Below, one piece after another: positions 11,026-26,978 of a DNA stretch of 64,000 nucleotides. Origin of the DNA: Lysobacter sp. FW306-1B-D06B (GTDB taxonomy: Bacteria > Pseudomonadota > Gammaproteobacteria > Xanthomonadales > Xanthomonadaceae); the NCBI RefSeq assembly GCF_038446665.1, contig NZ_CP151802.1, positions 2,728,001 through 2,792,000 of the forward strand, read 5' to 3'. Position numbers and translations under genes: made by a program. How positions within the stretch are numbered: position 1 is the first letter of the stretch; every line of letters starts with the position of its first letter. The notes under the pieces are model-generated. The model was not told the origin of the DNA, searched no databases, and was given only the letters and a program-made list of their open reading frames with translations.

Positions 11026-11049
11026 CCCTCCCCTGTGTGCAGGGGAGGG
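11026..11049. repeat. Perfect hairpin CCCTCCCCTG/CAGGGGAGGG
   Basis: A 10-bp perfect stem with the loop TGTG lies between the hypothetical gene and the convergent prpF. It belongs to the same family as the hairpins at 54765 and 62480 and may terminate transcription from the minus-strand side. Confidence 0.7.
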
Positions 11050-11119
11050 TTGGGGAGGGGCACGCCGTCGCGAAGCGGCGGGTCACCCATCTTGCGAAGA
11101 GCTGGGCGCTACGCAGCGC

Positions 11120-12307
11120 TCAGAACGAATCGCCCGGCACGCGCACCGCGCCTTCCATCAGCACGCGTGCGCTGCGGCTCATGATCGCCTTCGTCACGGT
11201 CCATTGGTCGTCGACATTGCGCACCTGCGCGCCCACGCGCAGCGTGCCCGACGGATGGCCGAAGCGCACCGCCTCGCGTTCGCCGCCACCGGCCGCGCGA
11301 TTCACCAGCGTGCCCGGGATCGACGCCGCAGTGCCGATGGCAACCGCGGCCGTGCCCATCATCGCGTGGTGCAGCTTGCCCATCGACAACGCGCGAGCGT
11401 GCAGGTCGATGTCGCCGGCCGCGATGCGCTTGCCGCTGGACGACACGTAATCCTGCGGCGGCGCGACGAAGGCGACCTTCGGCGTGTGCTGTCGCGTTGC
11501 GGCCTGCGCGACGTCGGCGATGAGGCCCATGCGCACCGCGCCGTGCGCGCGGATGGCTTCGAACATCGCGAGCGTCTTCGGGTTGTCGTTGATGGCCGGT
11601 TGCAATTCGGTACCGGTGAAGCCCAGCTCCGCGGCGTCGAGAAAGATCGTCGGGATGCCGGCGTTGATCATCGTCGCCTTGAACGTGCCCACGCCGGGCA
11701 CCTCGAGATCGTCGACGAGGTTGCCGGTGGGGAACATCGCGCCACCGTCCTCGCCGTCGTCGGACGGATCGAGGAATTCCAGCGCGATCTCCGCCGCCGG
11801 GAAGGTCACGCCGTCCAGCTCGAAATCGCCGGTTTCCTGCACTTGCCCGTTGCTCACGGGCACATGCGCGACGATGGTCTTGCCGATGTTCGCCTGCCAG
11901 ATGCGCACGGTGACGTGGCCGTCGTGCGGAATGCGTTCGGCGTTGATGAATCCGTTGGCGATCGCGAACGGACCCACTGCCGAGGACAAGTTGCCGCAGT
12001 TGCCGCTCCAGTCGACGAACGCGGTGTCGATGGACACCTGGCCGTAGAGGTAGTCGACGTCATGTCCGGGCTGGGACGATTTGGAGATGATCACGCACTT
12101 GCTAGTGCTCGACGTCGCGCCGCCCATGCCGTCGGTGTGCTTGCCGTAGGGGTCGGGCGAGCCGATCACGCGCATCAGCAAGGCATCGCGCGCGGGGCCC
12201 GCTACGCGCGCGACGTCCGGCAAATCGTCCAGGCGGAAGAACACGCCTTTGCTGGTGCCGCCGCGCATGTAGGTGGCGGGGATGCGGATCTGGGGTGCGT
12301 GGGGCAT
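11120..12307 (-). CDS. prpF: PrpF, 2-methylaconitate cis-trans isomerase of the AcnD route
   Basis: PrpF works with AcnD in the methylcitrate cycle for propionate: it isomerises the 2-methylaconitate made by AcnD. The ATG at 12307 gives 395 residues beginning MPHAPQIRIPATYMRGGTSKGVFF. The MRGGTSKG segment, which holds the conserved active-site lysine, is the family signature, and GGATSSTSKCVIIS and DWSGNCGNLSSAVGPFAI follow. The fold is the diaminopimelate-epimerase type. acnD is on the same strand upstream, but an SRPBCC gene and a REP-like element intervene. prpB and prpC are not in the window. Confidence 0.93.
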   Translation of the reverse strand: MPHAPQIRIPATYMRGGTSKGVFFRLDDLPDVARVAGPARDALLMRVIGSPDPYGKHTDGMGGATSSTSKCVIISKSSQPGHDVDYLYGQVSIDTAFVDWSGNCGNLSSAVGPFAIANGFINAERIPHDGHVTVRIWQANIGKTIVAHVPVSNGQVQETGDFELDGVTFPAAEIALEFLDPSDDGEDGGAMFPTGNLVDDLEVPGVGTFKATMINAGIPTIFLDAAELGFTGTELQPAINDNPKTLAMFEAIRAHGAVRMGLIADVAQAATRQHTPKVAFVAPPQDYVSSSGKRIAAGDIDLHARALSMGKLHHAMMGTAAVAIGTAASIPGTLVNRAAGGGEREAVRFGHPSGTLRVGAQVRNVDDQWTVTKAIMSRSARVLMEGAVRVPGDSF

Positions 12308-12368
12308 GGCGTATTCGTTCCGTGCTTCTGTTCGAGGTTGTGTCGTTGAAGCTGCCGCGCTGTTTGAT

Positions 12369-12468
12369 GTCATCCCCGCGAAGGCGGGGATCCAACCATC
12401 CGTGGTGTCACGCCTTCCGGAAGAGGTGATGTCGCGTCGCGTTGGATTCCCGCCTTCGCGGGAATGAC
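12369..12468. repeat. REP-like inverted repeat pair (GTCATCCCCGCG family)
   Basis: Arms at 12369-12395 (GTCATCCCCGCGAAGGCGGG...) and 12442-12468 (TTGGATTCCCGCCTTCGCGG...) are near reverse complements separated by 46 bp, each with its own hairpin. The family matches the pair at 1526-1654. It occupies the gap between the SRPBCC gene and prpF. Confidence 0.85.
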
Positions 12469-12495
12469 GGCATAGGATGCGAGGACGGCTTCAGA

Positions 12496-12945
12496 TCACG
12501 CGCCGTCCGGAATCTCCGGCTCCACCAGCTTGGCCAGCATCTCCAGCGACTCCTGCCAGCCCAGGTAGCAAAACTCCACCGGGATCGCATCGGGAATGCC
12601 CTTCTGCACGACGTTGAGTTCGGTGCCGACCATGCCGGACGTCAGCGTGACTTCGACTTCCATCGCGCCCGGCAGATCGGGATTGTCGAACTGATCGTTG
12701 TAGCGCAGCTTCTTGCCGGGTTCGAGTTCCAGGTACGTGCCGCCGAAGGAATGGCTTCCACCGGTGCCGAAGTTGGTGAACGACATCTTGTAGCCACCGC
12801 CCACGCGCGCGTCCATCGAATGCACCTTGCCGGTGAAACCGTGCGGCGGCAGCCACTTCACCATCGCATCCGGATCGAGGAAGGCGCGGTAGATGCGGTC
12901 GGCGGGCGCGCGGATGACGCGGTGCAGGGTGACGGTTCCAGGCAT
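12496..12945 (-). CDS. SRPBCC (AHSA1/START-like) domain protein
   Basis: The 149-residue protein has the layout of the AHSA1 branch of the SRPBCC superfamily. It opens VTLHRVIRAPADRIYRAFLDPDAMVKWLPPHGF, continues with a beta-sheet core containing GGYKMSFTNFGTGGSHSFGGTYLELEPGKKL, and ends in a long C-terminal helix (GWQESLEMLAKLVEP). Members bind small hydrophobic ligands or act as aromatase/cyclase-like proteins; the ligand is unknown. It starts 45 bp after acnD ends and is probably co-transcribed with it. Nothing ties it to propionate metabolism except position. Confidence 0.85.
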   Translation of the reverse strand: MPGTVTLHRVIRAPADRIYRAFLDPDAMVKWLPPHGFTGKVHSMDARVGGGYKMSFTNFGTGGSHSFGGTYLELEPGKKLRYNDQFDNPDLPGAMEVEVTLTSGMVGTELNVVQKGIPDAIPVEFCYLGWQESLEMLAKLVEPEIPDGA

Positions 12946-12990
12946 GTCGTTACTCCTTTTGGGTGCGGAACGAACGAGCGCGGCGCCGCT

Positions 12991-16322
<3,332 letters not shown>

Positions 16323-16328
16323 GCCGCC

Positions 16329-16814
16329 TTACTCCCCGCGCACGTCCAGCCTGTCCTTCGCCAGCTGTTCGTTGAGCTCGCGGTCCAGCATGCGCAGGCC
16401 GAGCTTCGCCTCGTGCCCGAGGCAGACCGACGCGCCGAACATCAACAGCACGCCGATCACCGCCAGTCCGGTCGGCAGCAGATCGAGCCGGTAGCCGAAG
16501 AACGCATCCACGGCGATGCCCAGGCTGGTGCCGACGAAGGCGCTGATCGCCGCGTAGAGCATGCGCACGGAGGCCAGCACGAGGTACGAACGGCGGCGGT
16601 GGATCGCGATGCGCGCTTCCTGTTCGACCCGCGCCGGCCCTTGCGGCAGGCCACGCAGCACTTCGATGTCCGAACGCATCCGGTCCACCACGCGCGCCAG
16701 GCGGTTGTTCGACGAGATCAGCAACGAACTGGCGGCCGTCAGGAAGAAGGCCGGAGTGATCATGGCCGAGACGACGGCGTAATGCGAAGGGTCGATCGGA
16801 ACGGGCGAGGGCAT
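16329..16814 (-). CDS. DUF2721 family membrane protein
   Basis: The 161-residue protein has three predicted membrane segments. The first is AMITPAFFLTAASSLLISSNNRLARVVDRMRSD, a hydrophobic helix directly followed by a conserved N-R-L-x-R-V-V-D-R-x-R segment, the signature of DUF2721. Two further helices (about residues 78-100 and 112-132) are separated by a short loop. The function of the family is unknown. It diverges from orn, whose start codon lies 82 bp away. Confidence 0.85.
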   Translation of the reverse strand: MPSPVPIDPSHYAVVSAMITPAFFLTAASSLLISSNNRLARVVDRMRSDIEVLRGLPQGPARVEQEARIAIHRRRSYLVLASVRMLYAAISAFVGTSLGIAVDAFFGYRLDLLPTGLAVIGVLLMFGASVCLGHEAKLGLRMLDRELNEQLAKDRLDVRGE

Positions 16815-16895
16815 CGATGGGTTCCGTGAGTGCGGTGCGAAGCCGCGGGATGGGCTGCCTGTATGATGCTCCGGACCTCATTCCAGTGCGAGCGC

Positions 16896-17471
16896 ATGGC
16901 GGCCGTCCCTTCTTCGAACGACGAACACCTGATCTGGATCGACCTGGAAATGACCGGGTTGGACACCGACCGCGACTCCATCCTGGAGATCGCCACGGTG
17001 GTGACCGACAAGCAGCTTAATGTGCTTGCCGAAGGGCCGGAGCTCGCCATCTCGCATTCGCTCGCGCGCCTGGAAGCGATGGACGAATGGAACCGCAATC
17101 AGCACGGTCGCTCGGGCCTGTGGCAGCGCGTGCTCGACAGCAATGTCAGCCTGGCCGAGGCCGAGGCCCGCACGGTGGGGTTTCTGTTGCAGTGGGTGCC
17201 GGCGGGGAAATCGCCGATGTGCGGCAATTCGATCTGCCAGGACCGCCGCTTCCTGCACCGCCTGATGCCCCGGCTGGAAAAGCACTTCCATTACCGCAAC
17301 CTGGACGTCAGCACGATCAAGGAGCTCGCCCGTCGCTGGGCGCCCGACGTGCTGGCCGGCGTCAACAAGGACGCCCGCCATACGGCGCTGAGCGACGTGC
17401 GCGACTCCATCGCGGAGCTGCGCCACTACCGCGTCTCCATGGGCCGCCTGGGCGGCCTGCCGGACGCCTGA
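16896..17471 (+). CDS. orn: Oligoribonuclease Orn
   Basis: Orn is the 3'-5' exonuclease that finishes RNA decay by hydrolysing dinucleotides, including pGpG from cyclic-di-GMP turnover. The 191-residue product has the DEDDh motifs: DLEMTGLD near residue 15, the conserved SICQDRRF region, and [11 protein letters not shown] at the C-terminus. The ATG at 16896 gives [21 protein letters not shown], close to the usual length; earlier starts run into the promoter region. It ends 3 bp from the convergent mscS gene. Confidence 0.96.
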   Translation: MAAVPSSNDEHLIWIDLEMTGLDTDRDSILEIATVVTDKQLNVLAEGPELAISHSLARLEAMDEWNRNQHGRSGLWQRVLDSNVSLAEAEARTVGFLLQWVPAGKSPMCGNSICQDRRFLHRLMPRLEKHFHYRNLDVSTIKELARRWAPDVLAGVNKDARHTALSDVRDSIAELRHYRVSMGRLGGLPDA

Positions 17472-17474
17472 GGC

Positions 17475-18500
17475 TCAGCGCAGCTCGGGCGGCGTCTGCT
17501 GCTCGGGCGAAGGTGACGACGACGCGGACTGCTGCTCGGGCGAGGGCGACTGCGCCGGTGGCGGCGAAGGGTCGTTGGATGCATCGTTACGAATGGCGGC
17601 CTCGGTGATGCGCCGCTGCGCGCGGATGTCGCGCTGCGCCGCCTGGATGCTGATGCCCGCCTTGTCGAACGCCTTCTTGATGCGCTCGTTGAGATCGCAC
17701 TTGGTCGCGAAGTGGTCCGCGTTGCTGACATGGCAGCGCACGCCCAGGCGCACCGCCACGTCCGCCAGTTCGTACACGACCACGTCGGCCGCCGGCTTGT
17801 CGAGGATGCGCTTGTCGGCGCGCATGATGGCCATGATGGCCTCGCGCGCGGTGTCGATGTCGTCCTCGTAGCCGATGCCGATGATCAGCTCGATGCGCCG
17901 GCGGGTGTCGGGCGTGAGGTTGACGATCGGCGCCGTCGTAATGAGGTTGTTCGGCAGCACGATGGTCTGGTTGTCCGCGCCGCGCAGCCGCGTCTGGAAG
18001 ATGCTCACCTGTTCCACCGTGCCGCTGCTGCCGCCGATCTGCACGACATCGCCTACGCGGAACGGCTTGAGCGTCACCAGCATTACGCCCGAGGCCACGT
18101 TCGACAGCGAATCCTTCAATGCAAGGCCGATGGCGAGGCCGGCGGCGCCGAGGATGGCGATGAACGACGTGGGCGCTAGGCCGAAGAATCCCTGCAGGAT
18201 CGCCATCAGCAACACGATCACCAGCACGATGTAGAGCACTCGGCTGATGAACTGTTGCGAGGTCGTTTCCACGTGCGCCCGCGTCAACGCGCGTCCGGTC
18301 GCGCGCACGACCCATTTCGCGACATGGTGGCCGATGTAGAACACCAGCAGCGCGCCGCCGATCTTGATGCCGACGTCCATCGCCCACGTCCAGAACTGGT
18401 CGGCCGTCAGCGTGCTGATGTGGGCCGGCGGCGCGAGTTCCTTGGTGAAGTCGGGCAATGCATCCTGCAGCAGAGGCTGGGGGCTGGGATTCGCGGACAA
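17475..18500 (-). CDS. mscS: Small-conductance mechanosensitive channel (MscS family)
   Basis: MscS channels release solutes during hypo-osmotic shock. The 341-residue protein has three N-terminal membrane segments, and the pore helix is clear in IAILGAAGLAIGLALKDSLSNVASGVMLV. The MscS beta domain follows with PFRVGDVVQIGGSSGTVEQVSIFQTRLRGADNQTIVLPN. The start is set at a TTG (18500) because AAGGAGG lies exactly 7 bp upstream; the longer reading to 18518 would translate through that site. The last 45 residues are an unusual Ser/Pro/Gln tail with SPSPEQQ occurring twice, dispensable-looking and unlike E. coli MscS. Confidence 0.93.
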   Translation of the reverse strand: MSANPSPQPLLQDALPDFTKELAPPAHISTLTADQFWTWAMDVGIKIGGALLVFYIGHHVAKWVVRATGRALTRAHVETTSQQFISRVLYIVLVIVLLMAILQGFFGLAPTSFIAILGAAGLAIGLALKDSLSNVASGVMLVTLKPFRVGDVVQIGGSSGTVEQVSIFQTRLRGADNQTIVLPNNLITTAPIVNLTPDTRRRIELIIGIGYEDDIDTAREAIMAIMRADKRILDKPAADVVVYELADVAVRLGVRCHVSNADHFATKCDLNERIKKAFDKAGISIQAAQRDIRAQRRITEAAIRNDASNDPSPPPAQSPSPEQQSASSSPSPEQQTPPELR

Positions 18501-18507
18501 AACGGGA

Positions 18508-18514
18508 CCTCCTT
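18508..18514 (-). promoter_or_regulatory. Ribosome-binding site fixing the mscS start
   Basis: AAGGAGG read on the minus strand lies 7 bp before a TTG codon at 18500 and settles the choice of that non-ATG start. Confidence 0.8.
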
Positions 18515-18560
18515 GCAAACGCGCCCGCTCGGCGCGCGATGTAAACGATACAGGCCTTCA

Positions 18561-18591
18561 AAAATACGACGCCCCGCATAAGCGGGGCGTC
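18561..18591 (-). terminator. Rho-independent terminator of ppsA
   Basis: On the minus strand a perfect 10-bp stem GACGCCCCGC/GCGGGGCGTC with a 4-base loop is followed by GTATTTTT. It lies about 50 bp after the ppsA stop codon and insulates mscS. Confidence 0.9.
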
Positions 18592-18640
18592 GCGGCGTCG
18601 CAGATGGTTCAGGCGCGGGTCGCGATGGCGCCGTTCGGCA

Positions 18641-21022
<2,382 letters not shown>

Positions 21023-21179
21023 GCGGGCGATCTCCAGACGATCTGGTAAGAGGGACGGCAACGCACCCGGGCGCGTGGTGCGCGGCGATCCGGATATGAT
21101 CGCCTGCACGCCGAGGGCATACAAGCTTGATTCATCGGCGTTTTTTGTATTGTGAACGGCGAGTTCAGGAGAAAACCCG

Positions 21180-22001
21180 ATGGCAGGCGTGCGTCCCGTG
21201 TTCTATGTCTCCGATGGTACCGGTATCACTGCCGAGACCATCGGCCACAGCCTGTTGACCCAGTTCACCCAGACGCGCTTCGTGACCGACCGCATTCCGT
21301 TCGTGGACAGCGTGGAGCGGGCGCGTGAAGTGGGCGAGAAGATCCGGGCCGCAGCCGAGGCCTACGGCGTGCGACCGGTGGTCATCAACTCCTGCATGGA
21401 CGCCGAAGTGAGCACGGCCTTGGCCGAGAGCGGGGCGCTGATGCTGGACGTGTTCGCGCCCTTCATCGAACCGCTGGAGCGCGAGCTGCACCAGACCCGC
21501 GAGCGCCGCATCGGCCAGGCGCACGGCATGGCGGACTTCGACACCTACCATCGCCGCATCAATGCGATGAACTTCGCGTTGACCCATGACGATGGACAGA
21601 GCATCGACTACGACGAAGCCGACCTGATCCTGGTCGCGGTGTCGCGCGCGGGCAAGACGCCCACCTGCGTGTACCTGGCGCTGCATTACGGCGTGCGTGC
21701 GGCGAATTACCCACTCACCGAGGAAGACCTCGAGCACGACCGCCTGCCGCCGCGCCTGCGGCCTTACCGCAACAAGCTGTTCGGCCTGACCATCGATCCG
21801 GTGCGTTTGCAGCAGATCCGCCAGGAGCGCAGGCCGAACTCGCGCTATGCGAAGTTCGAGACCTGCAAGCGCGAAGTTGCGGCCGCCGAAGCGATGTTCC
21901 GTGCCGAGCGCATCTCGACGTTGAGCACGACGAACACCTCGATCGAGGAGATCTCGAGCAAGGTCCTGACGACGTTGGGGATCCACCGCGAGATGTTCTG
22001 A
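21180..22001 (+). CDS. ppsR: PEP synthase regulatory kinase/pyrophosphorylase PpsR
   Basis: PpsR (DUF299) inactivates PpsA by ADP-dependent phosphorylation of an active-site threonine and reverses this by Pi-dependent dephosphorylation. The 273-residue product opens [25 protein letters not shown], the family signature. A P-loop-like [14 protein letters not shown] lies near residue 155, where most members have VSRTSKTPTS. An AGGAG site precedes the ATG. Divergence from ppsA places enzyme and modifier under one control region, as in many proteobacteria. Confidence 0.95.
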   Translation: MAGVRPVFYVSDGTGITAETIGHSLLTQFTQTRFVTDRIPFVDSVERAREVGEKIRAAAEAYGVRPVVINSCMDAEVSTALAESGALMLDVFAPFIEPLERELHQTRERRIGQAHGMADFDTYHRRINAMNFALTHDDGQSIDYDEADLILVAVSRAGKTPTCVYLALHYGVRAANYPLTEEDLEHDRLPPRLRPYRNKLFGLTIDPVRLQQIRQERRPNSRYAKFETCKREVAAAEAMFRAERISTLSTTNTSIEEISSKVLTTLGIHREMF

Positions 22002-22126
22002 ACAGCCGGGCCGGAAGGCCTGGAAAAACCGTCGCGGGGAATGCTTACCGTAGGCCGACCCGTGGCCCCCGTCAACGCTGCCGCGAAGAGGTTGTGCCGT
22101 GTAGCATCGTCTCCATATCGATGCTC

Positions 22127-22645
22127 ATGTCCCAGTCTCTCGCCACCCGCCGCGCACGCATTCCCAGGATCAGCCGCTTCGGCTGGCTGATGGGGCTGTA
22201 CGCTGAAAACCATGTCCGCTTCGAGCGGCTTTTCCCGTCCGCGGCGCTGGCGGTCGGCAGCTACCACTCCAGCGTCGGTGATGGCCTGGATCTGCAACTG
22301 GACGTGATCGAGCGCCACCCGTACACGACCGAGCTGCGTCTGACGTACGCGCTGCGCGATCCGGTCACCGGCCAGCAGGACCCTTCCGCGTTCCTGCGCC
22401 TTTATCACGATGCGCGCCAGCTGGAAGTCACCAACTGCTACGTCGGCCGCCGCTGGCAGGACGTCATCGGCATGTACCCGCCGGCGGCGGAAGTCCTCGA
22501 TCACCGCACGCGGATGAACACGTTTCTCGGAAAGTGGCTCGAGTATCTAGCGGAGCGGGGACATGGTGTGGCAACATTGCGCCCCGTTGACGCCGGGACC
22601 ATTTCCGGCGGCACCGACGAAAAAAATCTGGCAGCGAACGCTTGA
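22127..22645 (+). CDS. DUF1249 family protein
   Basis: The 172-residue protein contains the DUF1249 core (YqiB-like in E. coli): ENHVRFERLFPSAAL, GDGLDLQLDVIERHPYTTELRLTY, then LYHDARQLEVTNCYVGRRWQDVIGMYPP. It is soluble and its function is unknown. A start at 22127 (MSQSLATRR) is chosen; 22121 or a GTG at 22094 are alternatives. The tail after WLEYLAERGHG is about 25 residues longer than I would expect for the family. The promoter of the following tRNA pair begins inside its last codons. Confidence 0.8.
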   Translation: MSQSLATRRARIPRISRFGWLMGLYAENHVRFERLFPSAALAVGSYHSSVGDGLDLQLDVIERHPYTTELRLTYALRDPVTGQQDPSAFLRLYHDARQLEVTNCYVGRRWQDVIGMYPPAAEVLDHRTRMNTFLGKWLEYLAERGHGVATLRPVDAGTISGGTDEKNLAANA

Positions 22646-22671
22646 CGACATCGCTGAACGCCCGCTAGAAT
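22642..22671 (+). promoter_or_regulatory. Promoter of the tRNA-Ala/tRNA-Glu unit
   Basis: TTGACG (22642-22647) and TAGAAT (22666-22671) are separated by 18 bp and lie 20 bp before the mature tRNA-Ala. This is a good sigma-70 match in GC-rich surroundings. Confidence 0.75.
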
Positions 22672-22690
22672 TTTCGTCTTTCCAGCACGT

Positions 22691-22766
22691 GGGGCCATAG
22701 CTCAGCTGGGAGAGCGCCTGCATGGCATGCAGGAGGTCGCCGGTTCGATCCCGGCTGGCTCCACCA
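22691..22766 (+). tRNA. tRNA-Ala (anticodon GGC)
   Basis: This is a 76-base cloverleaf with encoded CCA. The acceptor is GGGGCCA/TGGCTCC, the D-arm has AGCTCAGCTGGGAGAGC, the anticodon stem CCTGC/GCAGG encloses ATGGCAT (anticodon GGC), and the T-arm contains GGTTCGATCCC. It reads GCC and GCU codons. Confidence 0.96.
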
Positions 22767-22808
22767 TCTCCTCACGGAGATGCCGCTGCAAAGTTACAAA
22801 CCAGTTTT

Positions 22809-22884
22809 GTCCCCATCGTCTAGAGGCCTAGGACATTACCCTTTCACGGTAGCGACCGGGGTTCGAATCCCCGTGGGGACGCCA
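22809..22884 (+). tRNA. tRNA-Glu (anticodon TTC)
   Basis: This is a 76-base cloverleaf with encoded CCA. The acceptor is GTCCCCA/TGGGGAC, the anticodon loop is CTTTCAC (anticodon TTC) between TTACC and GGTAG, and the T-arm contains GGTTCGAATCC. It lies 42 bp after tRNA-Ala and is co-transcribed with it. Confidence 0.96.
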
Positions 22885-22891
22885 AATAGTG

Positions 22892-22935
22892 AAACGCAGC
22901 AGGGCTCCGGAAACGGGGCCCTGTTGCGTTTTGTG
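22892..22935 (+). terminator. Terminator of the tRNA unit
   Basis: AAACGCAGCAGGGC pairs with GCCCTGTTGCGTTT around a short GAAA-containing loop and is followed by TTGTG. It lies 8 bp after tRNA-Glu and separates the tRNA pair from the convergent cueR. Confidence 0.85.
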
Positions 22936-23010
22936 TGCCCGTGTTTCAGCAACGACACGTCCGCCAGGCGCATGCCCGACTTTCTGCGTGACGCATGGCG
23001 GGCCGGGCGC

Positions 23011-23511
23011 TCATCGTGCGGGCTTCGCATTCTTCGATGCAGGCGCCGTGCGCTCGACGGTGGCCTCGTGCGCGCGCTTGGCCAGATCGTCGAGGATCGG
23101 GCATTCGGGTCGGTCGTCGCCATGGCAGCGGCGGGCCAGCTCCTGCAGTGTGCGTTGCATCGCCTGCATCTCGGCGATCTTTGCGCTGAGTTCGTCCACA
23201 TGCGACTGCGCGAGCCGCTTCACTTCCAGGCTTGCGCGCGAGCGGTCGTCCCAGAGGCCGAGCAAGGCTTCGATCTGCCGGATCGAGAAGCCCAGGCTGC
23301 GCGCGCGACGGACGAAACCCAGGCGATGCACGTCGGCTTCGTTGTAGAGGCGATAGCCGGCGAACGTGCGGCTCGGCGGCGGAATGAGGCCGATGCTTTC
23401 GTAGTGACGGATCATCTTCGCGCTGACGCCGCTGAGCTGCGCGGCTTCGCCGATGTTGTGCAGGCCCTGTTGCCGGGCGTCGGCGAGTTCGGGTCGTGGC
23501 ATTCGAGGCAT
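23011..23511 (-). CDS. cueR: Copper(I)-responsive MerR-family regulator CueR
   Basis: CueR activates copper-export genes by distorting a promoter with an over-long spacer. The 166-residue protein has the MerR helix-turn-helix (NIGEAAQLSGVSAKMIRHYESIGLI), a long dimerisation helix, and the Cu(I)-binding loop CHGDDRPEC, i.e. two cysteines with seven residues between, as in E. coli CueR C112/C120. The N-terminus is about 17 residues longer than usual and could be trimmed. It begins 18 bp after the P-type ATPase gene, so it is co-transcribed with its own target. Confidence 0.93.
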   Translation of the reverse strand: MPRMPRPELADARQQGLHNIGEAAQLSGVSAKMIRHYESIGLIPPPSRTFAGYRLYNEADVHRLGFVRRARSLGFSIRQIEALLGLWDDRSRASLEVKRLAQSHVDELSAKIAEMQAMQRTLQELARRCHGDDRPECPILDDLAKRAHEATVERTAPASKNAKPAR

Positions 23512-23529
23512 CGGTGGCTCCTTGCGGCG

Positions 23530-25932
<2,403 letters not shown>

Positions 25933-25965
25933 GCTCGCTCCATCGGAATCGGTCCGGATGGGCGA

Positions 25966-25996
25966 AGGATCTGGCTTCCCACCATGGGAAGGTCAA
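25966..25996 (-). promoter_or_regulatory. CueR-type promoter/operator of the copper ATPase
   Basis: On the minus strand TTGACC (-35) overlaps the dyad CTTCCCATGGTGGGAAG (7-bp arms, 3-bp centre), followed by GATCCT as a weak -10 at a 19-bp spacing. Over-long spacing with the dyad between the two hexamers is the classical MerR/CueR arrangement, and the sequence closely resembles known copA promoters. Confidence 0.88.
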
Positions 25997-26072
25997 CGCG
26001 CCACCGAACTCCCCGCCGCCCGCCTGGGGCGGGTGGCGTGGGAAGCCGGTGGCGCGTCGTGGTGGGCATCGG

Positions 26073-26978
26073 TCAGAACCAGAGCCGCAGGCCGGCGAGC
26101 AGGCGTGTGTCCTCGACCGGCTCGCCTTCCTCGCGGCGGTGGTCGGCGGTGTCGCCGTAGGCGCGCTCCCAGCCCACGCCGACGTAGGGCGCGAAGCGGC
26201 GGGTCACCTCGTAGCGCAGTCGCAGGCCCGCTTCCAGCGAGGACAGCCCCGAGCCGATTCCACGGTCCGGATCGTCCTTCCCGTACAGCGTCGCCTCGAC
26301 GCGCGGCTGCAGGATGAGGCGGTTCGTCAGCAGCAGTTCGTACTCCGCTTCCAGCCGGGCCGCTGTGGCGCCGCGCTCGCCCACATAGGCCGTGGCCGAT
26401 ACTTCGAACTTGTACGGCGCCATGCCCTGCACGCCGATCGCCGCCCAGTCGCGCGCGTCGCCCGGCTTGAAGTCGTGCTTCAGGCCGGCCACCACGTCCC
26501 ACCATGCCGAGACGCTGCGCCCGTACAGCACCTCCAGATCGGCCGATTCGGTCACACCGCGCTCTCGTTCGCCTTCGCTGCGCAGCCACAGGCGGTCGGT
26601 ATCGGTGCCGAACCACGCCTGTGCTTCCCAGGCTTCGCCTCGGCCGTGGTCGAGATCGACGGCTTCCAGCCGATCGATCAGCACGAAGCTGTTCCACTCG
26701 CTGGCATGGTGCATGTCGTGTTGGAGCGCAGGAAACGCAGCGGCACGATCGGCGTCGGTGATCGGCGCAATGGGCTCGACAGGCTCGCGCGGCGCGTCCA
26801 TTGCGTGCCCCATCTGCGCGTGATCGTGCGCATCAGCCGGTGGCGTGGTCGGTGCCGGATGCGCATCGTGATCGTGCGTCGTCGGCGGTGGCGTGGGCGC
26901 ATGGGATGCATGCTGCGCCCACGCGGTCGGTGCACCGGCGGCGAGCACGAATGCGAGCAGGGTGTGCGTTCGCCTCAT
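26073..26978 (-). CDS. copB: Copper-resistance outer-membrane protein CopB
   Basis: CopB is an outer-membrane barrel of periplasmic copper tolerance. The 301-residue product has a signal peptide cleaved after APTAWA, then a His/Asp/Met-rich stretch (about residues 22-70, with HDHDAH, HDHAQMGHAM) expected to bind copper. The CopB barrel domain follows, with GRGEAWEAQAWFGTDTDRLW, LLTNRLILQPRVEA and YVGVGWER, ending in LRLWF with the terminal Phe used by the BAM machinery. Its ATG overlaps the TGA of the upstream multicopper oxidase gene (ATGA), so the two are translationally coupled. Confidence 0.93.
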   Translation of the reverse strand: MRRTHTLLAFVLAAGAPTAWAQHASHAPTPPPTTHDHDAHPAPTTPPADAHDHAQMGHAMDAPREPVEPIAPITDADRAAAFPALQHDMHHASEWNSFVLIDRLEAVDLDHGRGEAWEAQAWFGTDTDRLWLRSEGERERGVTESADLEVLYGRSVSAWWDVVAGLKHDFKPGDARDWAAIGVQGMAPYKFEVSATAYVGERGATAARLEAEYELLLTNRLILQPRVEATLYGKDDPDRGIGSGLSSLEAGLRLRYEVTRRFAPYVGVGWERAYGDTADHRREEGEPVEDTRLLAGLRLWF